The notes beneath the pieces are model-generated. The model had not been told where the DNA came from. It was given only the letters and a program-made list of their open reading frames with translations, and made no database searches. A stretch of 64,000 bases of DNA from Gemella morbillorum (lineage in GTDB: Bacteria > Bacillota > Bacilli > Staphylococcales > Gemellaceae). Below, in pieces: positions 36,866-45,494 of this stretch. The translations under genes were made by a program, and so were the position numbers. Position 1 is the stretch's first letter, and every line of letters starts with the position of its first letter. The stretch covers positions 434,001 to 498,000 of the forward strand of contig NZ_LS483440.1 in the NCBI RefSeq assembly GCF_900476045.1. The letters are read 5' to 3'.

Positions 36866-36896
36866 ATCTAAAAGTATTTACTTTTGGATTTTTTTT
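36866..36896 (+). terminator. Terminator of SRP RNA
   Basis: ATCTAAAAGT pairs with ACTTTTGGAT (one G/T pair) around a 4-nt loop, followed by a T8 run. Confidence 0.85.
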
Positions 36897-36960
36897 GTGG
36901 AAAATTAATTATAACTAGATATACAATGATATAAAAGTGTAAATAAAATAAGGAGGAACT

Positions 36961-38313
36961 ATGTATCAAGGTGAGAATATAAAAGAACAGTCTAAAATTT
37001 TTATTAAATTGTTATTGCCAGTTCTAATATATCAAATAATATCTTATTCATCATCGATGATAGGAACATTTATGGCTGGTCATTACAGTCCTACTGACCT
37101 TGCAGGAGTTAGCATGGGTGTTAATATTTGGAATCCTGTAATGTATACCCTAAATTCTATAGTTCTTGGAATAGTTCCGATTGTGTCACAATTGATGGGG
37201 AAAGGGCGAGAACAAGAAATCCCAACGAAAGTTCGTCAGTTTTTATATATTGCAGTTTTTATTAGTATCATGCTTATTATAGGATTAAATACTTTAGCAG
37301 AGCCCATAGTTAATGGGTTAGGCATGGATGAAAACATAGCTAGGGTTACAAAAAAATACTTATTTTACGAAAGTATAGGAGTTTTACCGATATTTTTATA
37401 TGTTGTACTTAGAGCTTTTATGGACAGCCTTGGACTTACTGGATTATCGATGATAATGATGGTAATTTCTGTACCTGTGAATGTTTTATTAGCTTATGGT
37501 TTCATCTTTGGTAAATTAGGGATGCCAGAGCTTGGTGGAGCAGGTAATGGTATGGCGGTATCGTTGACTTATACGGTGTTGTTCTTCATAGCTTTATTTT
37601 TAATACTAAAGCACCCAAAAATTAATAAGTATAAGATTTTTGAAAAAGAAGGAATTAAATTCTCACATTGGGGAGAAATATTTAAGCTAGGAGTACCGAT
37701 AGCTATAGCCACAGCGCTAGAAACTGTAGTATTTTCTACTTTATCTCTAATGGTATCACGTTTTGATACAACAATTATAGCCTCGCATCAGGCAGCATTG
37801 AATTTCTCAGGTTTTTTATATAGTTTACCAGGGAGTATAGCAAATACTGTTACGATAATAGTAGCCTATCATGTAGGGGCAAAAAATTATAAAATGGCAC
37901 GCCGTTATACAATTCTTGGAGTAATAATGGGAATGATTTTTGCATTTTTAGCAGGACTGATTGTTTGGATATTCGATGCTAATATTCCATATTTATATAG
38001 TAAAGATTTAGGCGTTATAGCACTAACAGCACATTTATTATTATATGCGATAGGTTTTGCAATTTGTGATTCTTTTGCATCAGCTTTAGCAGGAGTTCTT
38101 CGTGGCTATAAAAAAGTTGTACCTATATGCGTAGCGATGTTTATCGGTTATTATTTAGTAGGTATTCCAGTAGCGTACTTTTTAGTGTTTAAGAAAGGTA
38201 TAGGCATAGATGGTCTTTGGATAGGGTGGATAATAGGTTTAGGGACATATGCACTGGGAGTTCTAGTATATTATATGTATATGAAGAAAAATATAAAAAA
38301 ACAATTAGCATAA
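36961..38313 (+). CDS. MATE-family efflux transporter
   Basis: A 450-residue membrane protein with twelve predicted segments arranged as two similar halves, as in NorM-type multidrug and toxin extruders. Early motif AGHYSPTDLAGVSMGVNIWNP and second-half motif ATALETVVFSTLSLMVSRFDTTIIASHQA are typical. It would export cationic compounds with Na+ or H+ exchange; the substrate is unknown. AAGGAGGA precedes ATG 36961. It is probably monocistronic, with a terminator after it. Confidence 0.87.
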   Translation: MYQGENIKEQSKIFIKLLLPVLIYQIISYSSSMIGTFMAGHYSPTDLAGVSMGVNIWNPVMYTLNSIVLGIVPIVSQLMGKGREQEIPTKVRQFLYIAVFISIMLIIGLNTLAEPIVNGLGMDENIARVTKKYLFYESIGVLPIFLYVVLRAFMDSLGLTGLSMIMMVISVPVNVLLAYGFIFGKLGMPELGGAGNGMAVSLTYTVLFFIALFLILKHPKINKYKIFEKEGIKFSHWGEIFKLGVPIAIATALETVVFSTLSLMVSRFDTTIIASHQAALNFSGFLYSLPGSIANTVTIIVAYHVGAKNYKMARRYTILGVIMGMIFAFLAGLIVWIFDANIPYLYSKDLGVIALTAHLLLYAIGFAICDSFASALAGVLRGYKKVVPICVAMFIGYYLVGIPVAYFLVFKKGIGIDGLWIGWIIGLGTYALGVLVYYMYMKKNIKKQLA

Positions 38314-38320
38314 TAAAAAA

Positions 38321-38360
38321 CTTTTTCATAAGAGAAATCTTGTGGAAAAGTTTTATTTTT
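38321..38360 (+). terminator. Terminator after the MATE gene
   Basis: CTTTTTCATAAG pairs with CTTGTGGAAAAG (with mismatch or wobble) around a 6-nt loop, followed by TTTTATTTTT. Confidence 0.75.
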
Positions 38361-38361
38361 C

Positions 38362-38390
38362 TTGACTATTAGTTTAAAAAACAATATAAT
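38362..38390 (+). promoter_or_regulatory. Promoter of the DUF1836-degV unit
   Basis: TTGACT (38362-38367) and an exact TATAAT (38385-38390) with 17 nt between. Confidence 0.8.
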
Positions 38391-38429
38391 GTAATTGTAA
38401 AAACTAGATAAAGAGGTGGAGGAAATTTG

Positions 38430-38855
38430 GTGAGAGAATATCCAAAATGGTCAGAACTACCCGAAATAGATTTATATTTAGACCAAGTACTAGAGTACGT
38501 AAATAAATTACATAGTCCAGTCATGCTAAAAAATGACAAAGGGTTAACATCAGCTATGATTAACAATTATGTTAAAAATCATTATGTGGATAAACCTATA
38601 AAGAAAAAATATAGTCGATGTCAATTGGCAAGATTAATAGTTATTACTTATTTGAAAAATGTTTTCTCAATTCAAGAAATAAGCAAAACACTGACCATAC
38701 TTACTGAAAATGATAAATCAGAAATAATGTATAATAATTTTGTAGCTTGTATGAACGGTGAAGATACTGATGAGATACCTATTGTTATAAAGTCAGCATG
38801 TGCAACTGTGAAGTTATATGAGCAAACATTGGAATTAGCAGACGAGTTAAAATAA
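38430..38855 (+). CDS. DUF1836 protein
   Basis: A 141-residue protein with the DUF1836 pattern: MINNYVKNHYVDKPIKKKYSRCQLARLIVITYLKNVFSIQEI, which looks like a MerR-like helix-turn-helix. Such genes are often found next to degV in Firmicutes, and here degV follows 33 nt later. Function is unknown; a regulatory DNA-binding role is inferred. GTG 38430 is preferred, with GGTGGAGG 7 nt upstream; TTG 38427 is the alternative. Confidence 0.75.
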   Translation: MREYPKWSELPEIDLYLDQVLEYVNKLHSPVMLKNDKGLTSAMINNYVKNHYVDKPIKKKYSRCQLARLIVITYLKNVFSIQEISKTLTILTENDKSEIMYNNFVACMNGEDTDEIPIVIKSACATVKLYEQTLELADELK

Positions 38856-38888
38856 TATAATAATAGGTAAAAAAGAGGAGAATAAAAA

Positions 38889-39731
38889 ATGGAGTGGAAA
38901 GTAGTTGTAGATACTGCGTGTGATTTCAGAGAAATCCCTAATAAAGCTGAAAATGTTGCTTATGAAAGAGTACCGTTTTCTCTTCAAATAGAGGATAAAG
39001 TTTTTGTAGACAATTTAGATTTAGATATTGATAAAATGATGGACGAAATGTACGCTAGTTCAGAACCAGCTAGATCAGCGTGTCCTAGCCCGGAGGCTTA
39101 CTTATCAGCTTATAGAGGTGCAGAGAATGTAATAGTTTTAACTTTGACTGGTGGAATGTCTGGAAGTTATAATAGTGCGGTTATAGCTGAAAAAATGTTA
39201 AAAGAAGAAAATCATAATGTTAATATACATATTATTAATACTCTTTCAGCTGGTGGGCAAAATGATCTATTTCTTCTTAAAATAAATGAACTAATTAAAG
39301 AAGGGTTATCTTTTGAAGAAGTAGTTGCAGCAATGACAAAATATCAGGAAAATTCAAAACTTATTTTCGTATTAGAAAAAGTAGATAATCTAGTGAAAAA
39401 TGGTCGATTAAATAAACTAGCTGCTGCGCTAGTAGGATTACTAAATATGCGTATGGTAGGAGAAGCAAGTAGTGAAGGCACATTACATTTACTACACAAA
39501 GTTCGTGGAGAGAAAAAAGCCGTTTCTACTGTAGTAGACGAAATGATTAAAGCTGGATACAAAGGTGGAAGAGCTGTAATTACTCATAGAAATAATACAA
39601 ATATTTGTGAAAAAATAGAAGAAAAATTAAAAGAAAAATTCACAAATGTAGAATTTATCGCGGTACCTACTTCTGGAATCTGTAGTTTCTACGGAGAAGA
39701 AGGCGGAATGTTATTAGGATATGAAATATAA
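38889..39731 (+). CDS. DegV-family fatty-acid-binding protein (FakB-like)
   Basis: A 280-residue two-domain protein. It begins VVVDTACDF, with SAKACPSPE-like ARSACPSPEAY and the ligand loop LTGGMSGSYNSAVIA; the second domain contains VEKVDNLVKNGRLNKL. Family members (FakB) hold a fatty acid for phosphorylation by the kinase FakA. This places it in exogenous fatty-acid use, which may relate loosely to the oleate hydratase in this window. A terminator follows at once. Confidence 0.88.
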   Translation: MEWKVVVDTACDFREIPNKAENVAYERVPFSLQIEDKVFVDNLDLDIDKMMDEMYASSEPARSACPSPEAYLSAYRGAENVIVLTLTGGMSGSYNSAVIAEKMLKEENHNVNIHIINTLSAGGQNDLFLLKINELIKEGLSFEEVVAAMTKYQENSKLIFVLEKVDNLVKNGRLNKLAAALVGLLNMRMVGEASSEGTLHLLHKVRGEKKAVSTVVDEMIKAGYKGGRAVITHRNNTNICEKIEEKLKEKFTNVEFIAVPTSGICSFYGEEGGMLLGYEI

Positions 39732-39732
39732 T

Positions 39733-39773
39733 AAAAATCGGACTAGATGAATTTTCATCAGTCCGATTTTTTA
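39733..39773. terminator. Bidirectional terminator after degV
   Basis: AAAAATCGGACT pairs with AGTCCGATTTTTT, extended inward by ATGAA/TTCAT, between convergent genes. Confidence 0.9.
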
Positions 39774-39777
39774 AACC

Positions 39778-40131
39778 CTATTTAGTACTTTTTTTATTTT
39801 TACGGAGTTCATTAGCTAAAAAACCAATACCTTGCCCACACAAACTAAAGAACACATAACCAAGTCCATAGATAAGAATATCAAAGTTTAAAATAATTAA
39901 ACAAGATATTAAATAGAAGAAACCTATAATAAACGAAAATAAGTAACTAAAGTCCTTTTTATTATATGCATATAGAAATGATATTACAAAACTAACAATA
40001 GGATACATAAATATAAGAAGTAAAATTATCATTCCTGATTTATTAGATATAAAATAAGAACATAGAGGGAGTATTATAAATAAAAAGAAAGAAAAAATTA
40101 AATAAGGTACTTTTTCTAAAAATTTCTTCAT
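39778..40131 (-). CDS. Hypothetical four-helix membrane protein
   Basis: A 117-residue protein with four hydrophobic segments (starting VPYLIFSFFLFIILPLCSYFI and ending with LGYVFFSLCGQGIGFLANELR) and a basic C-terminal tail (RKNKKSTK). I do not recognise a family. ATG 40131 is preferred because AGGAGG lies 6 nt upstream; ATG 40134 is also possible. It is convergent with degV and stands alone. Confidence 0.6.
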   Translation of the reverse strand: MKKFLEKVPYLIFSFFLFIILPLCSYFISNKSGMIILLLIFMYPIVSFVISFLYAYNKKDFSYLFSFIIGFFYLISCLIILNFDILIYGLGYVFFSLCGQGIGFLANELRKNKKSTK

Positions 40132-40233
40132 CATTTACCTCCTAAAATATAGTGTTATTCTATCATATATTTTTTGAAAAAACAAATATGACGATAGCTA
40201 AAAAAGAAATATTTTCTGTAAGTAAATAAAAAA

Positions 40234-40262
40234 TTGAAATCGTTTTTATGATGTGTTATGAT
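40234..40262 (+). promoter_or_regulatory. talC promoter with an overlapping cre-like site
   Basis: TTGAAA (40234-40239) and TATGAT (40257-40262) are 17 nt apart. The sequence TGAAATCGTTTTTA (40235-40248) matches the CcpA cre core at about 12 of 14 positions and covers the -35, suggesting glucose repression. Confidence 0.55.
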
Positions 40263-40297
40263 AAAATAAAGATAAAAAATCGAGAGGGGATTATATA

Positions 40298-40951
40298 ATG
40301 AAATTTTTTATAGATACTGCTAATGTGGATGATATTAAGTTAGCCAATGACCTTGGGGTGATTTGCGGGGTAACAACTAATCCATCACTTATAGCAAAAG
40401 AAGGTCGTGATTTTAAAGAAGTTATTAAAGAAATCACAGAAATAGTTGATGGACCAATAAGTGGTGAAGTAAAAGCAACGACTACTTGCTGGAAAGATAT
40501 GGTAGAAGAAGCTAGAGAAATTGCTAAAATTCATCCAAACATGGTTGTAAAAATTCCTATGACAGAAGATGGATTACGTGCTGTTAAGATTTTAAAACAA
40601 GAAGGGATTAAAACGAACGTAACACTTATCTTTAGCGCAAACCAAGCTTTACTTGCTGCTCGTGCTGGTGCTACTTATATTTCACCATTCTTAGGGCGTT
40701 TAGACGATATTTCACATAATGGATTAATTTTAATTGAAGAAATTGTAGAAATATTCTCTAACAATGATATTGATGCCGAAATTATCGCTGCAAGTGTAAG
40801 AAATCCTATTCACGTAGCTGAATGTGCAAAAATGGGCTGCGATATAGCAACAGTTCCTTATAGTGTAATAAAACAAATGATCAAACATCCACTTACTGAT
40901 ATCGGTATTGAAAAATTCAAACAAGATTATTATAAAGTTTTTGGGGAGTAA
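40298..40951 (+). CDS. Transaldolase/fructose-6-phosphate aldolase family protein
   Basis: A 217-residue short transaldolase (TalC/FSA subfamily). It begins [20 protein letters not shown] and has [16 protein letters not shown]; the Schiff-base lysine is in [14 protein letters not shown], and [31 protein letters not shown] follows. The enzyme moves dihydroxyacetone units between sugar phosphates in the pentose phosphate pathway, or cleaves fructose-6-phosphate. Sequence does not separate the two activities. Catabolite control is suggested by the upstream cre-like site. Confidence 0.87.
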   Translation: MKFFIDTANVDDIKLANDLGVICGVTTNPSLIAKEGRDFKEVIKEITEIVDGPISGEVKATTTCWKDMVEEAREIAKIHPNMVVKIPMTEDGLRAVKILKQEGIKTNVTLIFSANQALLAARAGATYISPFLGRLDDISHNGLILIEEIVEIFSNNDIDAEIIAASVRNPIHVAECAKMGCDIATVPYSVIKQMIKHPLTDIGIEKFKQDYYKVFGE

Positions 40952-41088
40952 AAAGCATTTGATATGATTTTCTAAAAAAAATTATGAAAATTAACATTTT
41001 ATACTGGAAATATTAAGTAAGTTATGTTAAAATATATTTTGTTGTATGAAAAAGTTGTTAAGATTAAATTTTATAGGAGGTTATATTA

Positions 41089-41238
41089 ATGCGCGTAAAT
41101 GTAACATTAGCTTGTACTGAATGTGGTGATAGAAACTACATTACTAAAAAGAACAAAAGAAATAATCCAGACCGTATTGAACTTAAAAAATACTGTCCAA
41201 GATTAAAAAAAGTGACTTTACACAGAGAAACTAAATAA
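41089..41238 (+). CDS. rpmG: 50S ribosomal protein L33
   Basis: A 49-residue protein beginning [20 protein letters not shown] and ending [10 protein letters not shown], very similar to Bacillus RpmGA. It has the first zinc-knuckle pair C9-x2-C12 and one further cysteine in KKYCPRL, where a full zinc form would have another. ATG 41089 is preceded by AGGAGG at 41075-41080. A terminator follows at 41248. The 3' end of rpmG is a known insertion target for ICEs. Confidence 0.96.
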   Translation: MRVNVTLACTECGDRNYITKKNKRNNPDRIELKKYCPRLKKVTLHRETK

Positions 41239-41247
41239 TAAAGTTTG

Positions 41248-41285
41248 AAAAGCCTTAAAGTATAAACGTTTAAGGCTTTTTGTTT
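41248..41285 (+). terminator. Terminator after rpmG
   Basis: AAAAGCCTTAAA pairs with TTTAAGGCTTTT (12 bp) around a 9-nt loop, with a T-rich tail. Confidence 0.9.
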
Positions 41286-41288
41286 TGT

Positions 41289-41314
41289 TTTGCATACGGT
41301 TTGCATACGGTTTG
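41289..41314. repeat. Tandem 11-nt repeat after rpmG
   Basis: TTTGCATACGG occurs twice in tandem (41289-41299, 41300-41310) and begins a third time (TTTG). Short direct repeats beside a chromosomal target gene are typical of recombinase arm or accessory sites; it may be a scar of a former element. Confidence 0.5.
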
Positions 41315-41377
41315 TTAAAAATTCACATATTTAGAGAACTTAACAGCTAAATTATCTTTCTGTTTTTGGGTACATGG

Positions 41378-41445
41378 GAGTAAATTCTTTTTTTGATTTG
41401 TTGTACTTCATTATACAGGAATTTACTCTTCTTTTTTTATTTTTG
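41378..41445 (+). terminator. Terminator-like hairpin in the rpmG-tRNA gap
   Basis: GAGTAAATTC pairs perfectly with GAATTTACTC around a 31-nt loop, followed by TTCTTTTTTTATTTTT. No gene lies upstream to use it, so it may come from a lost element. The rest of this 330-bp gap before the tRNAs has no other gene. Confidence 0.6.
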
Positions 41446-41498
41446 TCTCACATCTATTGTAACACTACAAAAAAATCTGAAAGAAAATGAAAAAAATA

Positions 41499-41527
41499 TT
41501 GACAAAGCATTAGAGTTGTAATATAAT
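41499..41527 (+). promoter_or_regulatory. tRNA operon promoter
   Basis: An exact TTGACA (41499-41504) and an exact TATAAT (41522-41527) with 17 nt between, about 40 nt before tRNA-Gly. Confidence 0.9.
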
Positions 41528-41567
41528 ATTAAACATAACAAGATAACAATTAAATAAAATTTCAAAT

Positions 41568-41641
41568 GCGGGTGTAGTTTAGTGGTAAAACCTCAGTCTT
41601 CCAAACTGATGTTGTGAGTTCGATTCTCATCACCCGCTCCA
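41568..41641 (+). tRNA. tRNA-Gly (anticodon TCC)
   Basis: The acceptor GCGGGTG pairs with CACCCGC, the anticodon loop is CTTCCAA with TCC, the T-loop is TTCGATT, and the discriminator T is followed by an encoded CCA. All arms fold as a standard cloverleaf. Confidence 0.95.
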
Positions 41642-41662
41642 TTTTTTTATTTTAGATATTTT

Positions 41663-41736
41663 TCCACAGTAGCTCAGTTGGTAGTAGCATCTGACTGTTA
41701 ATCAGAGGGTCGCAGGTTCGAGTCCTGCCTGTGGAG
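41663..41736 (+). tRNA. tRNA-Asn (anticodon GTT)
   Basis: The acceptor TCCACAG pairs with CTGTGGA, the anticodon loop is CTGTTAA with GTT, and the T-loop is TTCGAGT. The discriminator is G and CCA is not encoded, unlike the neighbouring tRNA-Gly, so CCA must be added after transcription. Confidence 0.95.
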
Positions 41737-41743
41737 TACATTG

Positions 41744-41779
41744 CGGTTGCTAGGCAACCGTTATTTTTTTTTTTTTTTT
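41744..41779 (+). terminator. tRNA operon terminator with a T16 run
   Basis: CGGTTGC pairs with GCAACCG around a 3-nt loop, then TTA and sixteen consecutive Ts (41764-41779). An unusually long and probably length-variable tract. Confidence 0.92.
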
Positions 41780-41906
41780 GAAACTATTTAATAGTATTTT
41801 TCCATAAAAAATTATGATATAATAAATGGGATATGTATACTTGTAAAGAGTGATTAAGAATAGTTTTTAATAGAAATTAATAGTAAAAGAGATATAGGAG
41901 AATAGT

Positions 41907-43211
41907 ATGTTTTTAGATGAGGTAAAAATATTTGTCCGTTCAGGTGACGGTGGGAATGGTCTAGTAGCGTTTAGACGTGAAAAGTATGTTCCTAAAGGTG
42001 GACCTGCGGGAGGAGACGGCGGCCGTGGTGCGAATGTTGTATTTATAGTTGATGAAGGACTTAGAACATTTATGGACTATCGCTATCAGAAAAAATTCGT
42101 TGCACCAAATGGGGAAAACGGAATGAGTAAAGGAATGCATGGACGTAAATCAAAAGATTTATATCTAAAAGTACCACCAGGAACTGTTATTCGTGATACT
42201 GACACAGGAGAGGTACTTGCAGACCTTGTAGAACATGAACAAGAAGTAATTGTAGCACGTGGTGGACGCGGAGGACGTGGTAATTGTCGTTTTGCAACAC
42301 CATCAAATCCAGCTCCAGAAATTGCAGAAAATGGTGAACCAGGAGAAGAACGCAATCTTACTCTTGAACTTAAACTTATGGCTGATGTAGGTTTAGTAGG
42401 ATTCCCATCAGTAGGGAAATCAACATTGCTATCAATCACTTCAAAAGCTAAACCAAAAATTGCAGATTATCATTTTACAACATTAGCTCCTAATTTAGGT
42501 GTAGTTGAAACGAAAGACCATCGTAGTTTTGTTATGGCTGACCTTCCAGGACTTATCGAAGGAGCTAGCCAAGGTGTAGGTTTAGGGCATCAGTTTTTAC
42601 GTCATATAGAAAGAACTAAAGTAATAGTTCATGTAGTAGATATGTCAGCGACTGATGGACGTGATCCATACGAAGATTATAAAATTATTAATCAAGAACT
42701 AGGTGAGTATAATATGCGTTTATTAGAACGTCCGCAAATTGTAGTCGCTAATAAAATGGATATTCCAGCAGCGCAAGAAAATCTAGAAGAATTTAAAGCT
42801 AAATTAGCAGCTGATGGTGAAGAAGTTGATATCGTAGAAATTTCAGCATTTACTAGAACAAATGTAGATAACCTACTTTATAAAATAAGCGATATATTAG
42901 ATTCTACAGATCCTAATATGCTATATGAACTTGACACTGAAGAAGAAAGTATGGAAAATAGAGTTCTTTATAAACATAAACCAAAAGATGAAACATTCAA
43001 GATTACAAGAGATGATACAGCTGCTTATGTAGTAAGTGGCCCAGGTATTGAACGTGCATTCTTAATGACGGACTTTAACCGTGATGCATCTGTAAGAAGA
43101 TTCGCACAACAAATGCGCTCTATGGGAGTGGATGATGCATTACGTGAACGTGGATGTAAAAATGGTGATACAGTTAAGATTCTAAAAGGTGAGTTTGAAT
43201 TTGTAGAATAG
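41907..43211 (+). CDS. obg: GTPase Obg (CgtA)
   Basis: A 434-residue essential GTPase. The glycine-rich Obg fold occupies residues 1-158 ([24 protein letters not shown]), the GTPase domain has G1 GFPSVGKST, switch [11 protein letters not shown] and G4 NKMD, and the C-terminal OCT domain is at about 360-434. It takes part in 50S assembly, ppGpp response and cell cycle control. AGGAGAATAG precedes ATG 41907. pheB follows after 10 nt, the same pairing as in Bacillus. Confidence 0.97.
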   Translation: MFLDEVKIFVRSGDGGNGLVAFRREKYVPKGGPAGGDGGRGANVVFIVDEGLRTFMDYRYQKKFVAPNGENGMSKGMHGRKSKDLYLKVPPGTVIRDTDTGEVLADLVEHEQEVIVARGGRGGRGNCRFATPSNPAPEIAENGEPGEERNLTLELKLMADVGLVGFPSVGKSTLLSITSKAKPKIADYHFTTLAPNLGVVETKDHRSFVMADLPGLIEGASQGVGLGHQFLRHIERTKVIVHVVDMSATDGRDPYEDYKIINQELGEYNMRLLERPQIVVANKMDIPAAQENLEEFKAKLAADGEEVDIVEISAFTRTNVDNLLYKISDILDSTDPNMLYELDTEEESMENRVLYKHKPKDETFKITRDDTAAYVVSGPGIERAFLMTDFNRDASVRRFAQQMRSMGVDDALRERGCKNGDTVKILKGEFEFVE

Positions 43212-43221
43212 GGGCAAAACT

Positions 43222-43668
43222 ATGGATAAAGAAAAAGTATATTATATAATCAGAGAAGATGTGTTACCTGAAGCAGTAAAAAAAACATTGATTATGAAAA
43301 AAGCTCTTGAAGAAAACCCTAAACTATCTATTTTGGAAGCATCAAAGAGATTTGATTTAAGTAGAAGTGCTTTTTATAAGTATAAAGATACAATTTTCCC
43401 GATTCAAGATATTCAAAGACAGTCTATTTTGTCATTATCAATAGACGTTGATGATATTCCAGGAATTTTAGGTAAAATATTACGAATAGTCAATGATGAA
43501 AAATGTAGTGTACTTACTATCCACCAAACAGTACCAATTAATGCTCGAGCTACTATAATTATTTCGTTAGAAATAGATGCCGAGCATACTAATATTGAAA
43601 AATTAACAAAACAAATTAAAAACCTTGAATTTGTTAATGGTATAAAAGTAATTGGTGTAAGTATGTAA
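43222..43668 (+). CDS. pheB: ACT domain protein PheB
   Basis: A 148-residue protein with an N-terminal helix-turn-helix-like part (SILEASKRFDLSRSAFYKYKDTIFP) and a C-terminal ACT domain (residues about 70-148, LSLSIDVDDIPGILGKILRIVN). This is the classic obg-pheB neighbour of Bacilli, annotated as a phenylalanine-related or chorismate-mutase-like regulator. Its function is not well established; amino-acid sensing is likely from the ACT domain. Confidence 0.85.
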   Translation: MDKEKVYYIIREDVLPEAVKKTLIMKKALEENPKLSILEASKRFDLSRSAFYKYKDTIFPIQDIQRQSILSLSIDVDDIPGILGKILRIVNDEKCSVLTIHQTVPINARATIIISLEIDAEHTNIEKLTKQIKNLEFVNGIKVIGVSM

Positions 43669-43721
43669 TTGAATAAATATTTATTATGCAATTTTGATAT
43701 AGTAAATATATAATTAATAGG

Positions 43722-43764
43722 AGAACAGTGTAGGAGATAAAGTTTCCTATTACTGTTCTTTTTT
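43722..43764 (+). terminator. Terminator of obg-pheB
   Basis: AGAACAGT pairs with ACTGTTCT, with an inner AGGA/TCCT helix, followed by TTTTTT. Confidence 0.85.
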
Positions 43765-43850
43765 CATAAAAATTAGAAATTAGATAAATTTTTTAATAGT
43801 AAAAGATAGATTATAAGGTTGCTATCTTGAATGAATTAGAGAGGACTAAT

Positions 43851-45188
43851 ATGCAAAAAAATGATGTATTAACAGGACGCGTCATTGATTATACTCATGA
43901 TGGTCTTGGAGTAATAAAAGTAGATAATTTCCCTATTTTTATTGAAGATGTGATAGAGGGGGAATTTATTGAATTCAAAATAATAAAATTAAAAAAGAAT
44001 CTTGGCTATGGTAAGGTGTTAAATATAATAGAAGTTTCTGATAAGCGCGTTGAAGGAGTGCCAAAAACATCAGGAGCTAATTTAGTACATATGGATTATG
44101 AAGAACAACTGCGCTTTAAAACGAAAAAAGTTCAAAATATTATGAACAAAACCTTAGGTGCAGATAGTGTCGAAGTATTACCAACTTTGGGAATGAAGAA
44201 TGGATATCACTACCGTAATAAATCAGTTATTCCAGTTCAAAAAGTGGATAATGAAGTACGAATGGGTTATTACAAACCGCGTAGTCATGATGTGATTAAT
44301 ATTGAAAAATGTTTTATTCAATATGATGAACACAATAAACTGATGAATGATATTCGTAGTTTGATAATTGAATTAGATTTATCAGTATATGATGAAGAGG
44401 GTCACAAAGGTGCAATTCGCCATATAATGTTTAGAACAAATTCTAGCAAAAGTGAAATTATGGTAGGGATAATTGCCAAAGAGAGATTTGCAAAGCTGAA
44501 TGAGTTTGTAGAAAAAATTACGAGCTTAGACAATAGAATAGTTAGCGTGATGTTGAACATTAATGATAAAAAGACTAATGTTATCTTCGGAGACAAAACT
44601 GAAAAATTATTTGGACGAGATTATATAGTAGATGTATTAAACAATATTGAATTTAAAATTTCGCTACGCTCGTTCTACCAAGTAAATCCAATCCAAACAG
44701 AAGTTCTTTATAGTAAGGCACTGGAATTAGCCGAACTAAAAGAAGATGATACGATAATTGATGCATATTGTGGTATTGGAACGATAAGTTTATTCGCTGC
44801 ACAAAAAGTGAAAAAAGTTTATGGTATAGAAATAGTAGAAGCAGCAGTACTAGATGCACGAGAAAATGCGAAAAATAATAATATAACTAATGCAGAATTC
44901 TTATTAGGAAAAAGTGAGGATATAATTAAAAAGCTAATCTCACAAAATATAAAATTAGATGCAGTTATTGTCGATCCACCACGTAAAGGGTGCGAAGAAA
45001 GCTTCTTGAGAGATCTTGCAGCTATGGATATAGAAAAAGTAGTCTATGTTAGCTGTAATCCAGCAACCCTAGCAAGAGATATGGAAATCATGAGGCACCT
45101 TGGTTATAAACTAGGAGCTGTTCAACCAGTAGATATGTTCCCAGGGACATATCATGTTGAAGCAGTCGTTTTAATGACAAGGGAGTAG
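43851..45188 (+). CDS. rlmCD: 23S rRNA uracil-C5 methyltransferase RlmCD
   Basis: A 445-residue TrmA/RumA-family enzyme. An N-terminal TRAM domain (VLTGRVIDYTHDGLGVIKVDNFPIFI) binds RNA; the methyltransferase domain has DAYCGIGTISLFAA, IVDPPRKGCEESF and the catalytic cysteine in YVSCNPATLARD. The cysteine cluster that normally carries a 4Fe-4S centre near residue 80 is missing; the segment reads GVPKTSGANLVHMDYEEQL. ATG 43851 has AGAGAGG 7 nt upstream. The protein ends HVEAVVLMTRE. The gene (rum) is an insertion site for streptococcal ICEs. Confidence 0.92.
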   Translation: MQKNDVLTGRVIDYTHDGLGVIKVDNFPIFIEDVIEGEFIEFKIIKLKKNLGYGKVLNIIEVSDKRVEGVPKTSGANLVHMDYEEQLRFKTKKVQNIMNKTLGADSVEVLPTLGMKNGYHYRNKSVIPVQKVDNEVRMGYYKPRSHDVINIEKCFIQYDEHNKLMNDIRSLIIELDLSVYDEEGHKGAIRHIMFRTNSSKSEIMVGIIAKERFAKLNEFVEKITSLDNRIVSVMLNINDKKTNVIFGDKTEKLFGRDYIVDVLNNIEFKISLRSFYQVNPIQTEVLYSKALELAELKEDDTIIDAYCGIGTISLFAAQKVKKVYGIEIVEAAVLDARENAKNNNITNAEFLLGKSEDIIKKLISQNIKLDAVIVDPPRKGCEESFLRDLAAMDIEKVVYVSCNPATLARDMEIMRHLGYKLGAVQPVDMFPGTYHVEAVVLMTRE

Positions 45189-45494
45189 ACCGAAGTCATT
45201 AATTACGAATACTTTATGCGATAGCTGTCGCAGAGCGATAGTGATGCGGTAACAGCGAACCGCTGAGTGCGTAGTTTTGATGTTAAAAGTTGCAGCTATC
45301 CTCTGGAAAGAAGCTAGAGACTCGAAGAGTGAAAAAAATTATTCAAAATAACTGATTAATGAATATAAATATAAAGTAGAGGAGTATCGTAAATAAACAT
45401 CTGTCTGATACTTTTAACGATAGTATCTACATGTTTTATATGATTAATTTATTCATAGAATCTTGTTATAGTAGGGAGAAGAAAGGGGGAAACG
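45189..45494. other. Gap after rlmCD with relics
   Basis: No intact gene. A short, more GC-rich stretch (45219-45275) includes a frame reading AECVVLM just before 45282, like the final residues of clostridial and streptococcal RumA proteins (HVECVVLM). It runs into the first copy of the 103-nt repeat (45282-45384). A hairpin ATCGT/ACGAT follows. It looks like the edge of a lost element. Confidence 0.45.
45282..45384 (+). repeat. 103-nt direct repeat, copy 1
   Basis: This segment is repeated at 47999-48101 with over 80 percent identity. In one frame it reads KVAAILWKEARDSKSEKNYSK, then TAA, then LINEYKYKVEEYRK and a stop. Copy 2 reads KVAAILRKEVRDSRKEKNYS, then KQLLNEYKYKVEEFE, without a stop inside. 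It is probably the 3' end of a decayed gene present twice; I do not recognise the family. Confidence 0.65.

Noticed and set aside
41289-41310. Tandem 11-mer considered as a CRISPR or plasmid iteron
   Set aside because: Only two copies without spacers, and no cas or rep gene nearby.
41764-41779. T16 tract considered as a phase-variable element
   Set aside because: It lies in the tail of the tRNA terminator, well upstream of the obg start, and is adequately explained as a terminator tract.
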